From: an uncultured Gammaproteobacteria bacterium
GTDB taxonomy: Bacteria > Pseudomonadota > Gammaproteobacteria > Pseudomonadales > Pseudohongiellaceae
Reading direction: 5' to 3'
NCBI GenBank assembly: GCA_913060495.1
Contig: CAJXRP010000006.1
Location: forward strand, 62,001-126,000
DNA length: 64,000 nt
Part shown: one piece after another, positions 37,597 through 47,050 of the stretch
Position numbering within the stretch: position 1 is the stretch's first letter
Layout: each line of letters opens with the position of its first letter
Program-made: the position numbers and the translations under genes
Notes under the pieces: model-generated
The model's input: the letters and a program-made list of their open reading frames with translations, nothing else
What the model was told of the DNA's origin: nothing
Databases searched by the model: none

Positions 37597-38097
37597 TCAG
37601 AGCTTATGGGCGTCCATTTTGTCCTTTTTCTTCTCCTGACGCCGCACAGAAAGCCATGTATCCGCGCTATAGGGGCCGGGACCGAAGGCGAAGATTGCTA
37701 GAAAGCAGGCAAAATACATGGCCGCTAATTCGCCATTGTTTAGCGTTGGAAACCATGCCAAATGGGCCGTTAGGTAGGCCATAAGCATGATGAGGAGGGC
37801 GAGAAGAGCAGCGAGATGAGTCCATAGGCCTAGAAATATCAGCAGGCCACCGAAGAATTCTACAACCCCGGCTATAAACAGGGCGTTAATCTCCATTGGA
37901 ATCGGCCAGGAAACAAGGTCACCGATAGTAATCGATGTCATACCACCGCCCATATAAGGTTGTGGGTTTTCGCCAAACAGCTTGGCATAGCCATGGGTCA
38001 TGAACATCGCGGCGCAAAGCATACGAAACAGAGTCCATATGCCTTCTTTGGTATTATCAGCAATGCCTTCGAAGAGTGAGTTGATCTTGCCTAACAT
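37597..38097 (-). CDS. DoxX-family membrane protein
   Basis: The ATG at 38097 (GAGAGG site) gives 166 residues with four hydrophobic spans. The pattern LFRMLCAAMFMTHGYAKLFG, ALFIAGVVEFFGGLLIFLG and AHLAWFPTLNNGE is typical of DoxX/DoxD-like proteins. Relatives include a thiosulfate:quinone oxidoreductase subunit and mycobacterial RseE-type partners, but most members lack a known function. It precedes the polyester hydrolase gene on the same strand with a gap of 174 bases, so co-transcription is uncertain. Confidence 0.75.
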   Translation of the reverse strand: MLGKINSLFEGIADNTKEGIWTLFRMLCAAMFMTHGYAKLFGENPQPYMGGGMTSITIGDLVSWPIPMEINALFIAGVVEFFGGLLIFLGLWTHLAALLALLIMLMAYLTAHLAWFPTLNNGELAAMYFACFLAIFAFGPGPYSADTWLSVRRQEKKKDKMDAHKL

Positions 38098-38273
38098 GGT
38101 TGCTGCCTCTCTAATTATTGTGTGTGCAGTGAAGACTTCACTCTGTGAATCTTGTTTCAAGAGCTTGCAAAATGCAATAACCTTCGCTCTTCAGGATGCA
38201 GTTATGGGTTTTCGCTAGCTGTTCGATTTGCAAAATTTTAAGAATGCATCTAGTAGGAAATTAGAGACAGACG

Positions 38274-38996
38274 ATGAACAACAAGATACTGATAATCAAG
38301 ACAGGAAATACGATACCTAGTTTGCTGGAGGAAGACGAAGACTTCGAGGATTGGTTTGTCCGGGGTTCGGGTTTGGACTCAATTCGTTTTATCTGTTGTG
38401 CCGTCGACAAGGGAGAGACTCTTCCCCCGATAGATGATGTCGTCGCAGCTATCGTTACCGGTTCTCCTGCTTATGTCACCGATCTTGCGCCCTGGAATGA
38501 GATTGCCGCGGATTATCTACGCATTCTTCATGGGCAGAAGAAGCCTATCTTGGGAGTTTGTTATGGACATCAATTGCTGGCGTGGGCCTTTGGCGGTGAA
38601 GTCGGATTTCATCCTAGGGGCAGGGAGATCGGAACCGTTGATGTTGAGCTAACTAATGAGGCTGCAGTTGATGCGTTGTTTGTCGGAATGCCTAGGCTAT
38701 TTAGCGCGCAAGCTTCGCATCTGCAATCTGTCTTATCTTTACCGAAAGAAGCGGTACTGCTTGCAAAGAATCGCTTTGAGCCTAACCATGCATTCCGTAT
38801 AGGCTCATCGACTTGGGGCGTACAGTTTCATCCAGAATTCAGCGCACAAGTAATGAGCGCCTATGTTCGTGAGCGTAGAGATGAGATTGCAAAAGAAGGG
38901 CTCAGTGTGAAGGAGTTGTTAGAGTCAGTGGATGCGACACCAGTCTCTGCTGGTTTGCTGAAACAGTTTTCCAAGCTACTCATGAATGGGCAGTAG
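38274..38996 (+). CDS. Class I glutamine amidotransferase
   Basis: 240 residues. The nucleophile is in GVCYGHQLLAW near residue 95 and the His-Glu of the triad in WGVQFHPEFS near residue 185. It is a stand-alone amidotransferase domain of the YfeJ type (GMP-synthase-like), of uncertain acceptor. It is not the guaA amidotransferase, which lies at 60.0 kb. It is convergent with the DsbA-like gene, whose stop is 28 bases away. Confidence 0.85.
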   Translation: MNNKILIIKTGNTIPSLLEEDEDFEDWFVRGSGLDSIRFICCAVDKGETLPPIDDVVAAIVTGSPAYVTDLAPWNEIAADYLRILHGQKKPILGVCYGHQLLAWAFGGEVGFHPRGREIGTVDVELTNEAAVDALFVGMPRLFSAQASHLQSVLSLPKEAVLLAKNRFEPNHAFRIGSSTWGVQFHPEFSAQVMSAYVRERRDEIAKEGLSVKELLESVDATPVSAGLLKQFSKLLMNGQ

Positions 38997-39024
38997 AGAG
39001 ATGTCGGACCGATTACCTAGACGC

Positions 39025-39729
39025 TTAGTCTGCAGACTCCGCATATTCTTCATTCACGACGTCAGTGATTCGATCTGCAGAGGGCTGTCTAAGCAATCTG
39101 CCATTAATAAAGACTGCGGGTGTCGAGAGAACTCCAGAGGAGTTGCCGCCACGTTGGTCGTTACGAACCTTTTGAACAACTTCGTCGGAATCGATATCGG
39201 CATGTAGACGGTCGAGATCAAGGTTTAGCTCCAGTGCATAGCTATCGAACTCCCCCTCGACATTTGAAAGGCCAGACCAAATGGCTTGTGTGGCGAATAG
39301 GTAGTCATGCATTTCCCAGAACCTGCCCTGGTTTCCAGCTGCTTCGGCATACAAAGACGCGGTCCAAGAATTGGGGTGTGCAGCGGTAATTGGGAAGTGC
39401 CTAAAGACTAAATGCGCTTTATCACGCAATTCCGGCCAGATTCGAGTCATCGTATCGTTTTCTGTGGCGCAGGCGGGGCACTGAAAGTCTGCATACACGA
39501 CAATACTCACTGGTGTGCTGGCTGTTCCTCGAACGTGATCGTTATCGGCGATTTCGACAGTGGAGTAGGTAGGACCCTGACTGAGTAAAGTATAGAGAGT
39601 TAGAAGTACAAGAACTGGGGCCACGACATACATGGCAACCTTCATCATTAGTTTGCGGGTTTGATCTCTACCCTTGGCTGCTTGTTCTTTCGCTTCTTTG
39701 CGTTTTCTTTGTTCTTCTCTCTTGCTCAT
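39025..39729 (-). CDS. Membrane-anchored DsbA-like thiol oxidoreductase
   Basis: 234 residues. A strongly charged cytosolic start (KREEQRKRKEAKEQ) precedes one membrane span (about residues 30-50), then a thioredoxin-like domain with the active-site CPAC in DFQCPACATEN near residue 97. The cis-Pro loop is LSTPAVFINGRLL near residue 208. This is the BdbD/DsbA_4 layout. It probably forms or shuffles disulfides in exported proteins, useful given the many secreted Cys-containing enzymes nearby. Confidence 0.83.
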   Translation of the reverse strand: MSKREEQRKRKEAKEQAAKGRDQTRKLMMKVAMYVVAPVLVLLTLYTLLSQGPTYSTVEIADNDHVRGTASTPVSIVVYADFQCPACATENDTMTRIWPELRDKAHLVFRHFPITAAHPNSWTASLYAEAAGNQGRFWEMHDYLFATQAIWSGLSNVEGEFDSYALELNLDLDRLHADIDSDEVVQKVRNDQRGGNSSGVLSTPAVFINGRLLRQPSADRITDVVNEEYAESAD

Positions 39730-39853
39730 CTATCAATCTTACCTTGTCTAGAATAGGGTGTTTTCGTACCCTTACTATAACGTCTGGACGCAGTGAGTCA
39801 AACAAGATTAGACACTGATGAGGTGAGGGCGGCTAGGCTGTGAATTCAAGTAA

Positions 39854-40189
39854 TCAGAGCAAAAAGGCGTAAGCAATCTTGCAGCTAACGTGGATGCCTT
39901 GATCCTGATGCATGCCGATCCAGCCTTCGTTCTTAGCAAAGTCGGTAATCCAATGCAGGACGGTCTCAAGCACGCCGAGCCAGATATTGCCGGTGATCAT
40001 GTAGACGATGCCACCATGGACCAGTGCATGGGCCGTGAGCCAGTAGTACCAGACTGGAAATAGACTGTGCTCTTTATCATGAATTTTATCATTGCGGTTT
40101 TTGCCGTGGCCCATGGCCTCCGGTTGCAGCACAAAGTCTGCAAGCGCATGACCAAAAATCAACATGAAAAAAGTCTCAAAGAACAGCAT
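39854..40189 (-). CDS. DUF3307 membrane protein
   Basis: 111 residues with three hydrophobic segments. FGHALADFVLQP at the N-terminus, HALVHGG in the middle and HWITDFAKNEG near the C-terminus are typical of the DUF3307 family, which has conserved His/Asp in membrane helices. Function unknown. Confidence 0.7.
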   Translation of the reverse strand: MLFFETFFMLIFGHALADFVLQPEAMGHGKNRNDKIHDKEHSLFPVWYYWLTAHALVHGGIVYMITGNIWLGVLETVLHWITDFAKNEGWIGMHQDQGIHVSCKIAYAFLL

Positions 40190-40557
40190 CTACTACCTCG
40201 ATCTACGAACCTAGTGATAAGCAACTAACCAAGCCGCCTAAATTGGCGATACCTGATAATAAGCATATTCGGTACCAAGCAAACCTATTCGATGGCCAAT
40301 GTGTTAGCTGATTCACACAATGAATTCGATGTTGCCCTAAAGTTTACCCCTAAGGTCAGAATATCTACCTAAGTCTCTGAAATTAAAATACTTTGTAAAA
40401 AAAACCTACACTGCGTAGAGTGTAACTAACTGCCCTAATGTGCAAACAGCTGACCAAATTTGGCACTTTGAGATAGTTAGTAAGTTGGTCTGAGGATCCG
40501 GATAAACGGCTAAATACGCGGTACTGCAGAAGGTGCTGATGAGGGCTTTCTGTCTTG
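40190..40557. other. Intergenic region before the 3' end of xseA
   Basis: 368 bases, AT-rich, between two minus-strand genes. It contains an A-rich tract (AAAAAAAA around 40396) and scattered short direct words, but no open frame with a ribosome site, no hairpin with a T-run and no RNA gene that I can recognise. Confidence 0.4.
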
Positions 40558-41955
40558 TTAAGATGTTTTTTTTGCTGAGTCTTTCGTCACGGCGTTGACT
40601 GTAGAGACAATCTCGCCTTCATTGAGTCGTGAGGTGATAGTTGCTCCTATTGCTACATCATCAATAGATCGAATTACTTTGGAGGCGCTATCAACAGTGA
40701 TGCTATAGCCCCTAGCGAGAGTGTTGAGCGGGCTAACAGAATTTAAGCTGCGGCTCAGTGTCTGCAGGCTCATTCGCCGCGAGGCTAATACTGAGCGTAG
40801 CGATTGATCGAGTCTGCCCCGACCCGCATTAAGACGGATCTGATTGCGTTCTAGCTGTTGTTTGGGTGAATTTGCGGAGAGAGTGCGTTGCATCTGAGAG
40901 AGCTCAGCACTTTGCAAGGCGATTTTACTGCTCATGGCACGACGCAGGCGAATATCAAGCCGGTCCAGATTTTGAGCCTGTTCCTGCAAGCGACGATCGG
41001 GGTGTTTTAACTGTTTCGCAAGCCATGTTAGCTGTTGCCGACCCTGGTTAATTGCTAGCCTCATGGCACTGTTGAATTGGGCGCTAAAGGAAAACAGCAG
41101 CTCGAAATAATCTTCTTGATTGGGGCTCAACTGTTCGGCGGCAGCAGAAGGGGTGGGTGCTCTGAGGTCCGCTACGAAATCTGCGATAGTGAAGTCTACT
41201 TCGTGACCGACGGCGCTGCAGATCGGCAGCTTACTAGCAAAAATCGCCCTGGCTAGCCTTTCCTCGTTAAACGCCTGTAAGTCTTCTAAGGAGCCGCCGC
41301 CACGACCCACAATCAGTGCCTGCAGTCCTAATTTTTCGGCGAGTTTGTTGGCTTGTTCGACGGCGCGTACAATTTCATCGGCAGCACCGGTGCCCTGAAC
41401 CGCGACCGGGAGTAAGGTGATCTTCGTAGCGGGAAAGCGTCTTGCGAATACGCTGAGTATGTCGTGCACCGCCGCTCCGGTAGCTGAGGTGATGACGCCA
41501 ATGTGTTGATAGCGACTTAGCATCTGCTGTTTTTTTGTATCGGCGAAGAGTCCTTCGTCGAGCAGCTTTCGTTTCAACTGCTCGAAGGCACGTTGCAGCG
41601 CGCCATCGCCTGCTTCTTCCATGCCATCGAGAATGAGTTGATAGTCGCCGCGACCTTCATAGATGCTAAGGCGGCCCCGTACGATTATCTGTTTGCCATT
41701 CTCGGGTTTGAAGCGAACCATGCGATTGCGATTTACGAACATCGCGCAACGAACTTGTGATGACTTGTCTTTGAGGGTTAGATACCAATGCCCGGATGAT
41801 GGTACGGCAAGGTTTGATATTTCACCCTCTACTATGACAGCGGGAAAATTACTTTCCAATATTGAGCGCGCCATGCGATTAAGACTGCTCACGGAGAGTA
41901 TGTTTTCCGCGTGGTCTTTATCGTAGGGATTCTTGTCGCGGGGGGTGTAAGGCAT
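40558..41955 (-). CDS. xseA: Exonuclease VII large subunit
   Basis: 465 residues. The N-terminal OB fold carries VEGEISNLAVPSSGHWYLTLKD, and the catalytic domain carries GVITSATGAAVHDI and ARAIFASKLPICSAVGHEVDFTIADFVADLRAPTPSAAAE (in segments). A long coiled-coil C-terminal part follows, ending with ARGYSI. With XseB it cleaves single-stranded DNA from both ends. In E. coli xseA lies next to guaBA; here about 16 kb of accessory genes separate them. Confidence 0.95.
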   Translation of the reverse strand: MPYTPRDKNPYDKDHAENILSVSSLNRMARSILESNFPAVIVEGEISNLAVPSSGHWYLTLKDKSSQVRCAMFVNRNRMVRFKPENGKQIIVRGRLSIYEGRGDYQLILDGMEEAGDGALQRAFEQLKRKLLDEGLFADTKKQQMLSRYQHIGVITSATGAAVHDILSVFARRFPATKITLLPVAVQGTGAADEIVRAVEQANKLAEKLGLQALIVGRGGGSLEDLQAFNEERLARAIFASKLPICSAVGHEVDFTIADFVADLRAPTPSAAAEQLSPNQEDYFELLFSFSAQFNSAMRLAINQGRQQLTWLAKQLKHPDRRLQEQAQNLDRLDIRLRRAMSSKIALQSAELSQMQRTLSANSPKQQLERNQIRLNAGRGRLDQSLRSVLASRRMSLQTLSRSLNSVSPLNTLARGYSITVDSASKVIRSIDDVAIGATITSRLNEGEIVSTVNAVTKDSAKKTS

Positions 41956-42055
41956 AGGCCAATACTACCCTAGCACAATTAGATTCGATAGCCGCGCAGG
42001 CCTCTAGCCAACCGATGACCGGTGGCGAGGCGAAATAGGCTTGGCGTTGGCCGTG

Positions 42056-42454
42056 CTAAATTTTTGAGAACGCTTCTTTGTTGCGTATTGTTCCATCAAC
42101 ATCGAAGGCTATGAGCTCGACTTTCTTTCCGGCTGGGCCGAAGGGAAAGCTGAGTTTCACAAAGGCAGGTGTTCCACCGCTAGTGACTAGACCCGCCGTG
42201 ATGACGTAATTCTTAGAAACACCAATAGCTGTCCATTCACAGGCGCCGTCGCCTGAAGATTCTAGATCGAAAGTATCATCACCGTACTTATGCGCTTTTT
42301 CAAAGCTGGTGATGCTGAGGTTACACTTGCCTGTGCCATTCTCGGCGCCTTCAGATATGTAGTCGCCATCTACTAGAGATTGGCTGAGTCCAGCTTGGGC
42401 GTACGACAGCGTAACTGAGAGTAGTGCAGCAGAGATTACTGTTGATTTCTTCAT
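42056..42454 (-). CDS. Small exported protein, unknown function
   Basis: 132 residues with a signal peptide (cut near AGLS, residue 23). The mature part is about 110 residues with two Cys (GKCNLS and GACEWTAIG) likely forming a disulfide, and predicted beta strands. No family is recognised. It stands alone between xseA and the symporter gene. Confidence 0.55.
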   Translation of the reverse strand: MKKSTVISAALLSVTLSYAQAGLSQSLVDGDYISEGAENGTGKCNLSITSFEKAHKYGDDTFDLESSGDGACEWTAIGVSKNYVITAGLVTSGGTPAFVKLSFPFGPAGKKVELIAFDVDGTIRNKEAFSKI

Positions 42455-42610
42455 TACAGCCTCGTGTTTTAAATGGTAGATGACTTGGAAAATAATAAGA
42501 GCTGTCGGTTATCGTGTGTTGACCTAAATCAATTTCACAGCACTCTCCCGCTAAGGTTCGCGGCAGTCTGTAGAGAGCGAGGCGGTTAGGAAGGCGAATT
42601 TATTGTTGAA

Positions 42611-43831
42611 TCAAGAGGCTTTTCTGGAAAGTATCGCAGCTACAGTGACGTTAGCGGTGACGTTCGCTGCAGTAATAAACATATCTACAATTAAATCGAT
42701 GGCGATAAGAATGCCAATGCCTGCTACTGGCAGTCCTAGCGAGATGTAGACCGGTGCCATAATTAGCAAGCCGCCGCTGGGAATCGCGGGGGAATAGAAG
42801 CTGAATAAGCCGATAGCAGCGGCGACAATAAACAGTTCATAAATTGTCAGGTCAATCCCATACAAACTTGCGACAAAATAGGTGCCCGCAGTTCTGGCTA
42901 TAGGGGAAGCGAACTTAAAAAGAGTCACGGCGATGGGCAACACTACGCCGGACACTTTGCTAGAGATGCCGAGAGTTTCGGTAGCAGCGAAGCAGGCGGG
43001 CAGGGCGGCAAGCGATGAGCGCGTGCTGAATCCAATAATTTGCGCGGGAGCTAAGGCGCGCGCAAAATCTCGAAGCTTAATGCCGCCTACGTAGGTTGCG
43101 AGCGGATACAATGTCAGAGTGAAGAGGGTAATTAATACACACACAATGACAATGAACGAGCCTAGAACACTAATCGCCGAAACGCCAAGCGTTGCAGCGA
43201 GTGGAAATACCAAGGCAAAAATTCCAATGGGTGCGAGGATCATGATCCAGGCAATTAACACGAACATTGTTTCTTTGATGGCGGAAAAAAAGCCTACGAC
43301 ATACCTGCGCTGTTCGTTGTTAATTTTTAACAAAGCCATCGAAAATAGACCGGTGAAGATCATCAGCGGAAGCACCGCGTTGTCGGCAGCCGCTTGGATG
43401 GGATTGATCGGTATGAGTGCGACTAGCCAGTCGCGAAAAGGAGGCAATTCACTGCTGCCGACATTTTCTGTGGCCGTGTTTTCTAGCAAGATGCGGCTGG
43501 CTTCAGGGTCGATGCTCAACATCGCAATTAGCGGCGGGGCGACCAGGAAGACGAAGAGACTGGAAGAGGCAATCATCGCTATGAACATCCCCATGGTCTT
43601 GCCGCCCAGCTGAGCTACCGGCCCTGTAGTTTCTTGGCCGGCGATGGCGGTGATCATGAGTGCCATTAACAGTGGTATGACAGTCATGCGAATAGCATTT
43701 ACCCACAGTGTTCCTATGGGCTCTATTATCGATGGGAGTGCTGAGTCTGAGCTTGTCTCGAGAAGTGAAAAACCAATACCGCCTATTAGACCAAGTGCGA
43801 GTCCAAGGAGTATGCGGGCGGAGGAGCTCAT
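42611..43831 (-). CDS. Dicarboxylate/amino acid:cation symporter (DAACS)
   Basis: 406 residues with 8 or more hydrophobic spans. The hairpin-1 motif reads STRSSLAALP near residue 270 (STSSS/SSSAATLP in GltP), hairpin 2 is AIPSGGLLIM near 350, and the final helix has IDLIVDMFITAANVTANV, where family members bind substrate and Na+. It takes up glutamate, aspartate or C4-dicarboxylates with Na+ or H+. The change to Arg in STRSS and the loss of Asp after NVT could change substrate preference. Confidence 0.85.
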   Translation of the reverse strand: MSSSARILLGLALGLIGGIGFSLLETSSDSALPSIIEPIGTLWVNAIRMTVIPLLMALMITAIAGQETTGPVAQLGGKTMGMFIAMIASSSLFVFLVAPPLIAMLSIDPEASRILLENTATENVGSSELPPFRDWLVALIPINPIQAAADNAVLPLMIFTGLFSMALLKINNEQRRYVVGFFSAIKETMFVLIAWIMILAPIGIFALVFPLAATLGVSAISVLGSFIVIVCVLITLFTLTLYPLATYVGGIKLRDFARALAPAQIIGFSTRSSLAALPACFAATETLGISSKVSGVVLPIAVTLFKFASPIARTAGTYFVASLYGIDLTIYELFIVAAAIGLFSFYSPAIPSGGLLIMAPVYISLGLPVAGIGILIAIDLIVDMFITAANVTANVTVAAILSRKAS

Positions 43832-44025
43832 GGCTGTTTCTCGTCTGTCATCAGGCTTCCGTTTGAGTCGTGCTCTGTACTAGTTCAGTCAACAACATAG
43901 CATTCGACCTGAGGCTAAGCAATTTGACTGTGAAGCGCCATGATTGCAGCGGTTACGGCTCTTTGATACCTTCTAAGGCCAAGATGGGTTATTTCCTAGA
44001 ATAGCCACAGTACTTAGGATTTAAG

Positions 44026-44634
44026 ATGAGCAAAGATACCGACAAAGGGTGTGATTACAGTAGCAAAGATCGAGTGGCGAAACCGATTAGTCGGCGTTCA
44101 GTGTTTAAAATGGGTTTAGCGACAGGTATCGCCGTGCCAATGTCAGCCTTGGGGCAGTCTCCTAATCGTCTCAGGCCGCAGCCAGGGGATCAGTTGGTAT
44201 TTGAGGAAGGGCCAAACCAGGATGCTTTGGTGCGTCCAGAGCTTCTTGATCTAGAGCAGCGGCCCCTGTCCGCTCTCGCTCGTGACCCTGCGACTGAGGT
44301 GCTGCGAGACGGCTCTAGGCTGAATCGCGTGATGATCACTCGAGTCGATCCTGAGAAGATGAGTGCGCGTTACCAATCGAATGCTGCCGAGGGTGTGATC
44401 GCCTATTCTGCAGTGTGTACGCACACCGGCTGCGATGTAATTAATTGGGATGAGGGGCGACTACGCATGGCATGTCCCTGTCACGAATCTCAGTTCGATA
44501 TATACGATGGTGCTAAGGTGGTAGGTGGCCCAGCGCCTAGGCCGCTAGCGATGTTACCGCTTGAGGTGGTTGATGGCATCGTATTGGTTGCTGCAGGCTT
44601 TCGAGGTCGGGTTGGGTTTACGCAGCAATTTTAA
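44026..44634 (+). CDS. Tat-exported Rieske [2Fe-2S] protein
   Basis: 202 residues. A Tat signal (ISRRSVFKMGLATG) near residues 22-40 precedes a Rieske domain with CTHTGCDVI near residue 125 and CPCHESQFD near 145, so the two Cys and two His ligands are all present. The length and single domain resemble the bc1 Rieske subunit, but no cytochrome b or c1 gene is adjacent. The PQQ dehydrogenase gene starts 80 bases later. A role in electron transfer with that enzyme is the simplest reading, and unusual. Confidence 0.82.
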   Translation: MSKDTDKGCDYSSKDRVAKPISRRSVFKMGLATGIAVPMSALGQSPNRLRPQPGDQLVFEEGPNQDALVRPELLDLEQRPLSALARDPATEVLRDGSRLNRVMITRVDPEKMSARYQSNAAEGVIAYSAVCTHTGCDVINWDEGRLRMACPCHESQFDIYDGAKVVGGPAPRPLAMLPLEVVDGIVLVAAGFRGRVGFTQQF

Positions 44635-44714
44635 TACGCAAAAGTTTGGTGCCAATTCTGGCACGCTGTAGTTACAAGAAATACAAAGAAAAAACAGTCA
44701 GAGGTTCAAATAAA

Positions 44715-46424
44715 ATGATTCGCTCCAGTATAGTCCTGTGTTGCTCCTTAGTATCCAGTGTCCTGTTTGCGCAGGCATTGCCGCCTTACAATCCTGTCAC
44801 CGCAGAGCGCCTGCTAAATCCTGAGGAGAGCAACTGGTTGATGTATCGCGGTAGTTACGATTCTCATGGGTTCAGTACTTTAGATCAAATTGATACCGAG
44901 AATGTAGATGGCCTTGTCCCTGTTTGGAGTTTCTCCACGGGTCTACGAGAGGGGCACCAGGCGCCCCCCATCGTCAATGATGGCTATATGTATGTGACCA
45001 CGCCTCAAAATCATATTCTCGCTATAAACGCGCGCACGGGCGATTTGATTTGGCGCTATGTGCGCTATCTGCCTGATGATCTGCAGCAGTTTCATCCGAC
45101 CAACCGTGGCGTCGCTCTGTATGGCGATCGTGTATACATGGCGACGGTGGATGCCTATCTAGTTTCTCTCAATGCACTAACTGGTGAGCTAATTTGGGAA
45201 GTTGCCGTTGAAGATTATTATAACGGTTATTATATGACGATGGCTCCGCTGATAGCCGATGGCAAAGTTATGGTAGGAGTCTCCGGCGGAGAGCTTGGTA
45301 TTCGCGGCTTCGTTGCTGCCTACGACGTGATGTCTGGCGAAGAGCAGTGGAAGACTTACACGATTCCAGCGCCCGGTGAGCCGGGCTCAGAATCTTGGCC
45401 GGGAGATACCTGGAAGACTGGTGGTGTACCAGTTTGGCTGACAGGCTCCTATGACCCTGACATGAATCTCGCTTATTGGGGTACCGGCAACGGAGGCCCT
45501 TGGATGGGCGATACACGACCAGGCGATAACCTTTACTCCTCTTCTGTAATTGCCTTGGATGTGACCACGGGCGAGCTCAAGAATCATCATCAATATCACT
45601 GGAATGACTCCTGGGATTGGGATGAAGTATCTGCACCTCTGTTAATCGATTTCGAGCGTGATGGTCGCAGTGTGAACGGTATGGTTCATGCCGGCCGCAA
45701 CGGCTATCTTTGGTATCTCGAGCGCGAAGCTGACGCGATTAACTTTGTAGACGCGAATCCCTATGTGTATCAAGACGTCTTTACCAGTGTCGATCCGGTT
45801 ACTGGACGGCCCGAGTATGATATGACGAAAAAGCCAGGCACCGGCTACGAGGCGAGCTTTTGTCCATCACTTTGGGGTGGCAAGGATTGGCCTCCTGCGG
45901 CATTCGATCCAGAATCGCGATTGATGTTCATTCCTGCGAATGACAATGTCTGTTCGACAATGGTTGGAGAAGAAGTTCAGTACAGTCCTGGTCGGTCTTA
46001 TATGGGGCGCGGCACATCCGAGAATGGCGGATTTTTTGTGCGACCTGGCACTGATCATATTGGAGAGCTCCAGGCTTGGAATGTAGATACTGGTGAGCGC
46101 GCTTGGACGACCACATTCGAAAGTCAAAACTGGGGTCCAGTGCTGGCAACTGCGGGGGATCTCGTTTTCATGGGCGGAACTAATGACCGCTACTTTCGCG
46201 CCTTCGATTCTAGGACGGGCGAGATTCTTTGGGAGCAGCGTACAAATTCCGGCATAACAGGAGTGCCGGTTACCTACACGCTAGATGGCAAACAATATAT
46301 CGCGGTCCAATCCGGTTGGGGAGTTGATGCGCAGCGCGAGCAGAACCTACTCAATATGGCTAAGGGTGAAAGCCACTATGTGCCACAGGGTGGTGTAATT
46401 TGGGTGTTTGCTTTGCCGGACTAA
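44715..46424 (+). CDS. PQQ-dependent alcohol dehydrogenase-type quinoprotein (third of three)
   Basis: The ATG at 44715 gives 569 residues with a signal peptide (cut near LFAQ, residue 20). Propeller repeats such as AINARTGDLIWRY are present. The active-site segment is NDSWDWDEV, with Asp301 as candidate catalytic base and Asp303 two residues later, the lanthanide-type D-x-D pattern. The vicinal CC found in the first quinoprotein is absent: the matching segment reads QQFHPTNRG. It shares many local motifs with that enzyme (TYTIPAPGEP, RPGDNLYS), so the two are probably divergent paralogues. A Tat Rieske gene precedes it and an exported VOC gene follows. Confidence 0.84.
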   Translation: MIRSSIVLCCSLVSSVLFAQALPPYNPVTAERLLNPEESNWLMYRGSYDSHGFSTLDQIDTENVDGLVPVWSFSTGLREGHQAPPIVNDGYMYVTTPQNHILAINARTGDLIWRYVRYLPDDLQQFHPTNRGVALYGDRVYMATVDAYLVSLNALTGELIWEVAVEDYYNGYYMTMAPLIADGKVMVGVSGGELGIRGFVAAYDVMSGEEQWKTYTIPAPGEPGSESWPGDTWKTGGVPVWLTGSYDPDMNLAYWGTGNGGPWMGDTRPGDNLYSSSVIALDVTTGELKNHHQYHWNDSWDWDEVSAPLLIDFERDGRSVNGMVHAGRNGYLWYLEREADAINFVDANPYVYQDVFTSVDPVTGRPEYDMTKKPGTGYEASFCPSLWGGKDWPPAAFDPESRLMFIPANDNVCSTMVGEEVQYSPGRSYMGRGTSENGGFFVRPGTDHIGELQAWNVDTGERAWTTTFESQNWGPVLATAGDLVFMGGTNDRYFRAFDSRTGEILWEQRTNSGITGVPVTYTLDGKQYIAVQSGWGVDAQREQNLLNMAKGESHYVPQGGVIWVFALPD

Positions 46425-46494
46425 TTTCCGCGTGGTTAGAAGGCTTAGATCAAAGTAATCCGCATCATACAAGAACAAGGAAAGGATAAAGCAG

Positions 46495-47007
46495 ATGAAC
46501 AACATAAATGCGATAGAGCATCTAGTCGAAAAATTCGAGCAGAAGAAAATGACGAGAAGAGAGTTGGTGGCATCTTTGCTCGTTGCTACAGCAGCGTCGG
46601 CAGCACCTTCAATTTCAGCGCAGACAGCCGCGCCTGTTGCCGTTGGCAGATCGATGAATCATGTTTCACTCTCTGTGAATGACGTGAACCGTTCGGCGGA
46701 TTTCTATAATCGCGTGCTGGGTATGGATATCATCTCGCGTCCCGCCAACGGTGGTTTGAATATGGGTCTAGGCAGTGAGAGTTTTTTGGGATTGTATAAC
46801 CTTCCAAATCCTGGAGGCATGCATCATATGTGTATTGGTGTGGATGACTACAATGCTGATGTTCTTGCGGAAAAGCTTCAGGATCACGGTATAGAGGCGG
46901 ATGTTAACCGTGATGCAGCGAATCGAACCAGTGGGGGTGACCAGCTGTATTTTAGCGACCCGGATGGCATTCGCGTCCAATTAGCACAGCACGGTTATTT
47001 GGGATAG
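46495..47007 (+). CDS. Exported VOC (glyoxalase-fold) protein
   Basis: 170 residues with an AGGAAAGGA site. A Tat-like start (MTRRELVASLLV) leads to a signal peptide ending near SAQ (about residue 43). One vicinal-oxygen-chelate domain follows: MNHVSLSVNDVNRSADFYNRVLGM and HMCIGVDDYN, ending FSDPDGIRVQLA. Metal ligands could be His58 at the start, the His in MHHM, and Glu or Gln near the end. VOC enzymes (dioxygenases, isomerases, lyases) are usually cytosolic; export to the periplasm with a quinoprotein neighbour is notable. Substrate unknown. Confidence 0.75.
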   Translation: MNNINAIEHLVEKFEQKKMTRRELVASLLVATAASAAPSISAQTAAPVAVGRSMNHVSLSVNDVNRSADFYNRVLGMDIISRPANGGLNMGLGSESFLGLYNLPNPGGMHHMCIGVDDYNADVLAEKLQDHGIEADVNRDAANRTSGGDQLYFSDPDGIRVQLAQHGYLG

Positions 47008-47050
47008 CACAGCATCAGGCTACTCCTGGCTTAGTTTTTAAAGCCGCTTG

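Noticed and set aside
43119..43613. 164-codon open frame antisense to the symporter gene
   Set aside because: Low-complexity product, complete overlap with a well-supported membrane transporter on the other strand.
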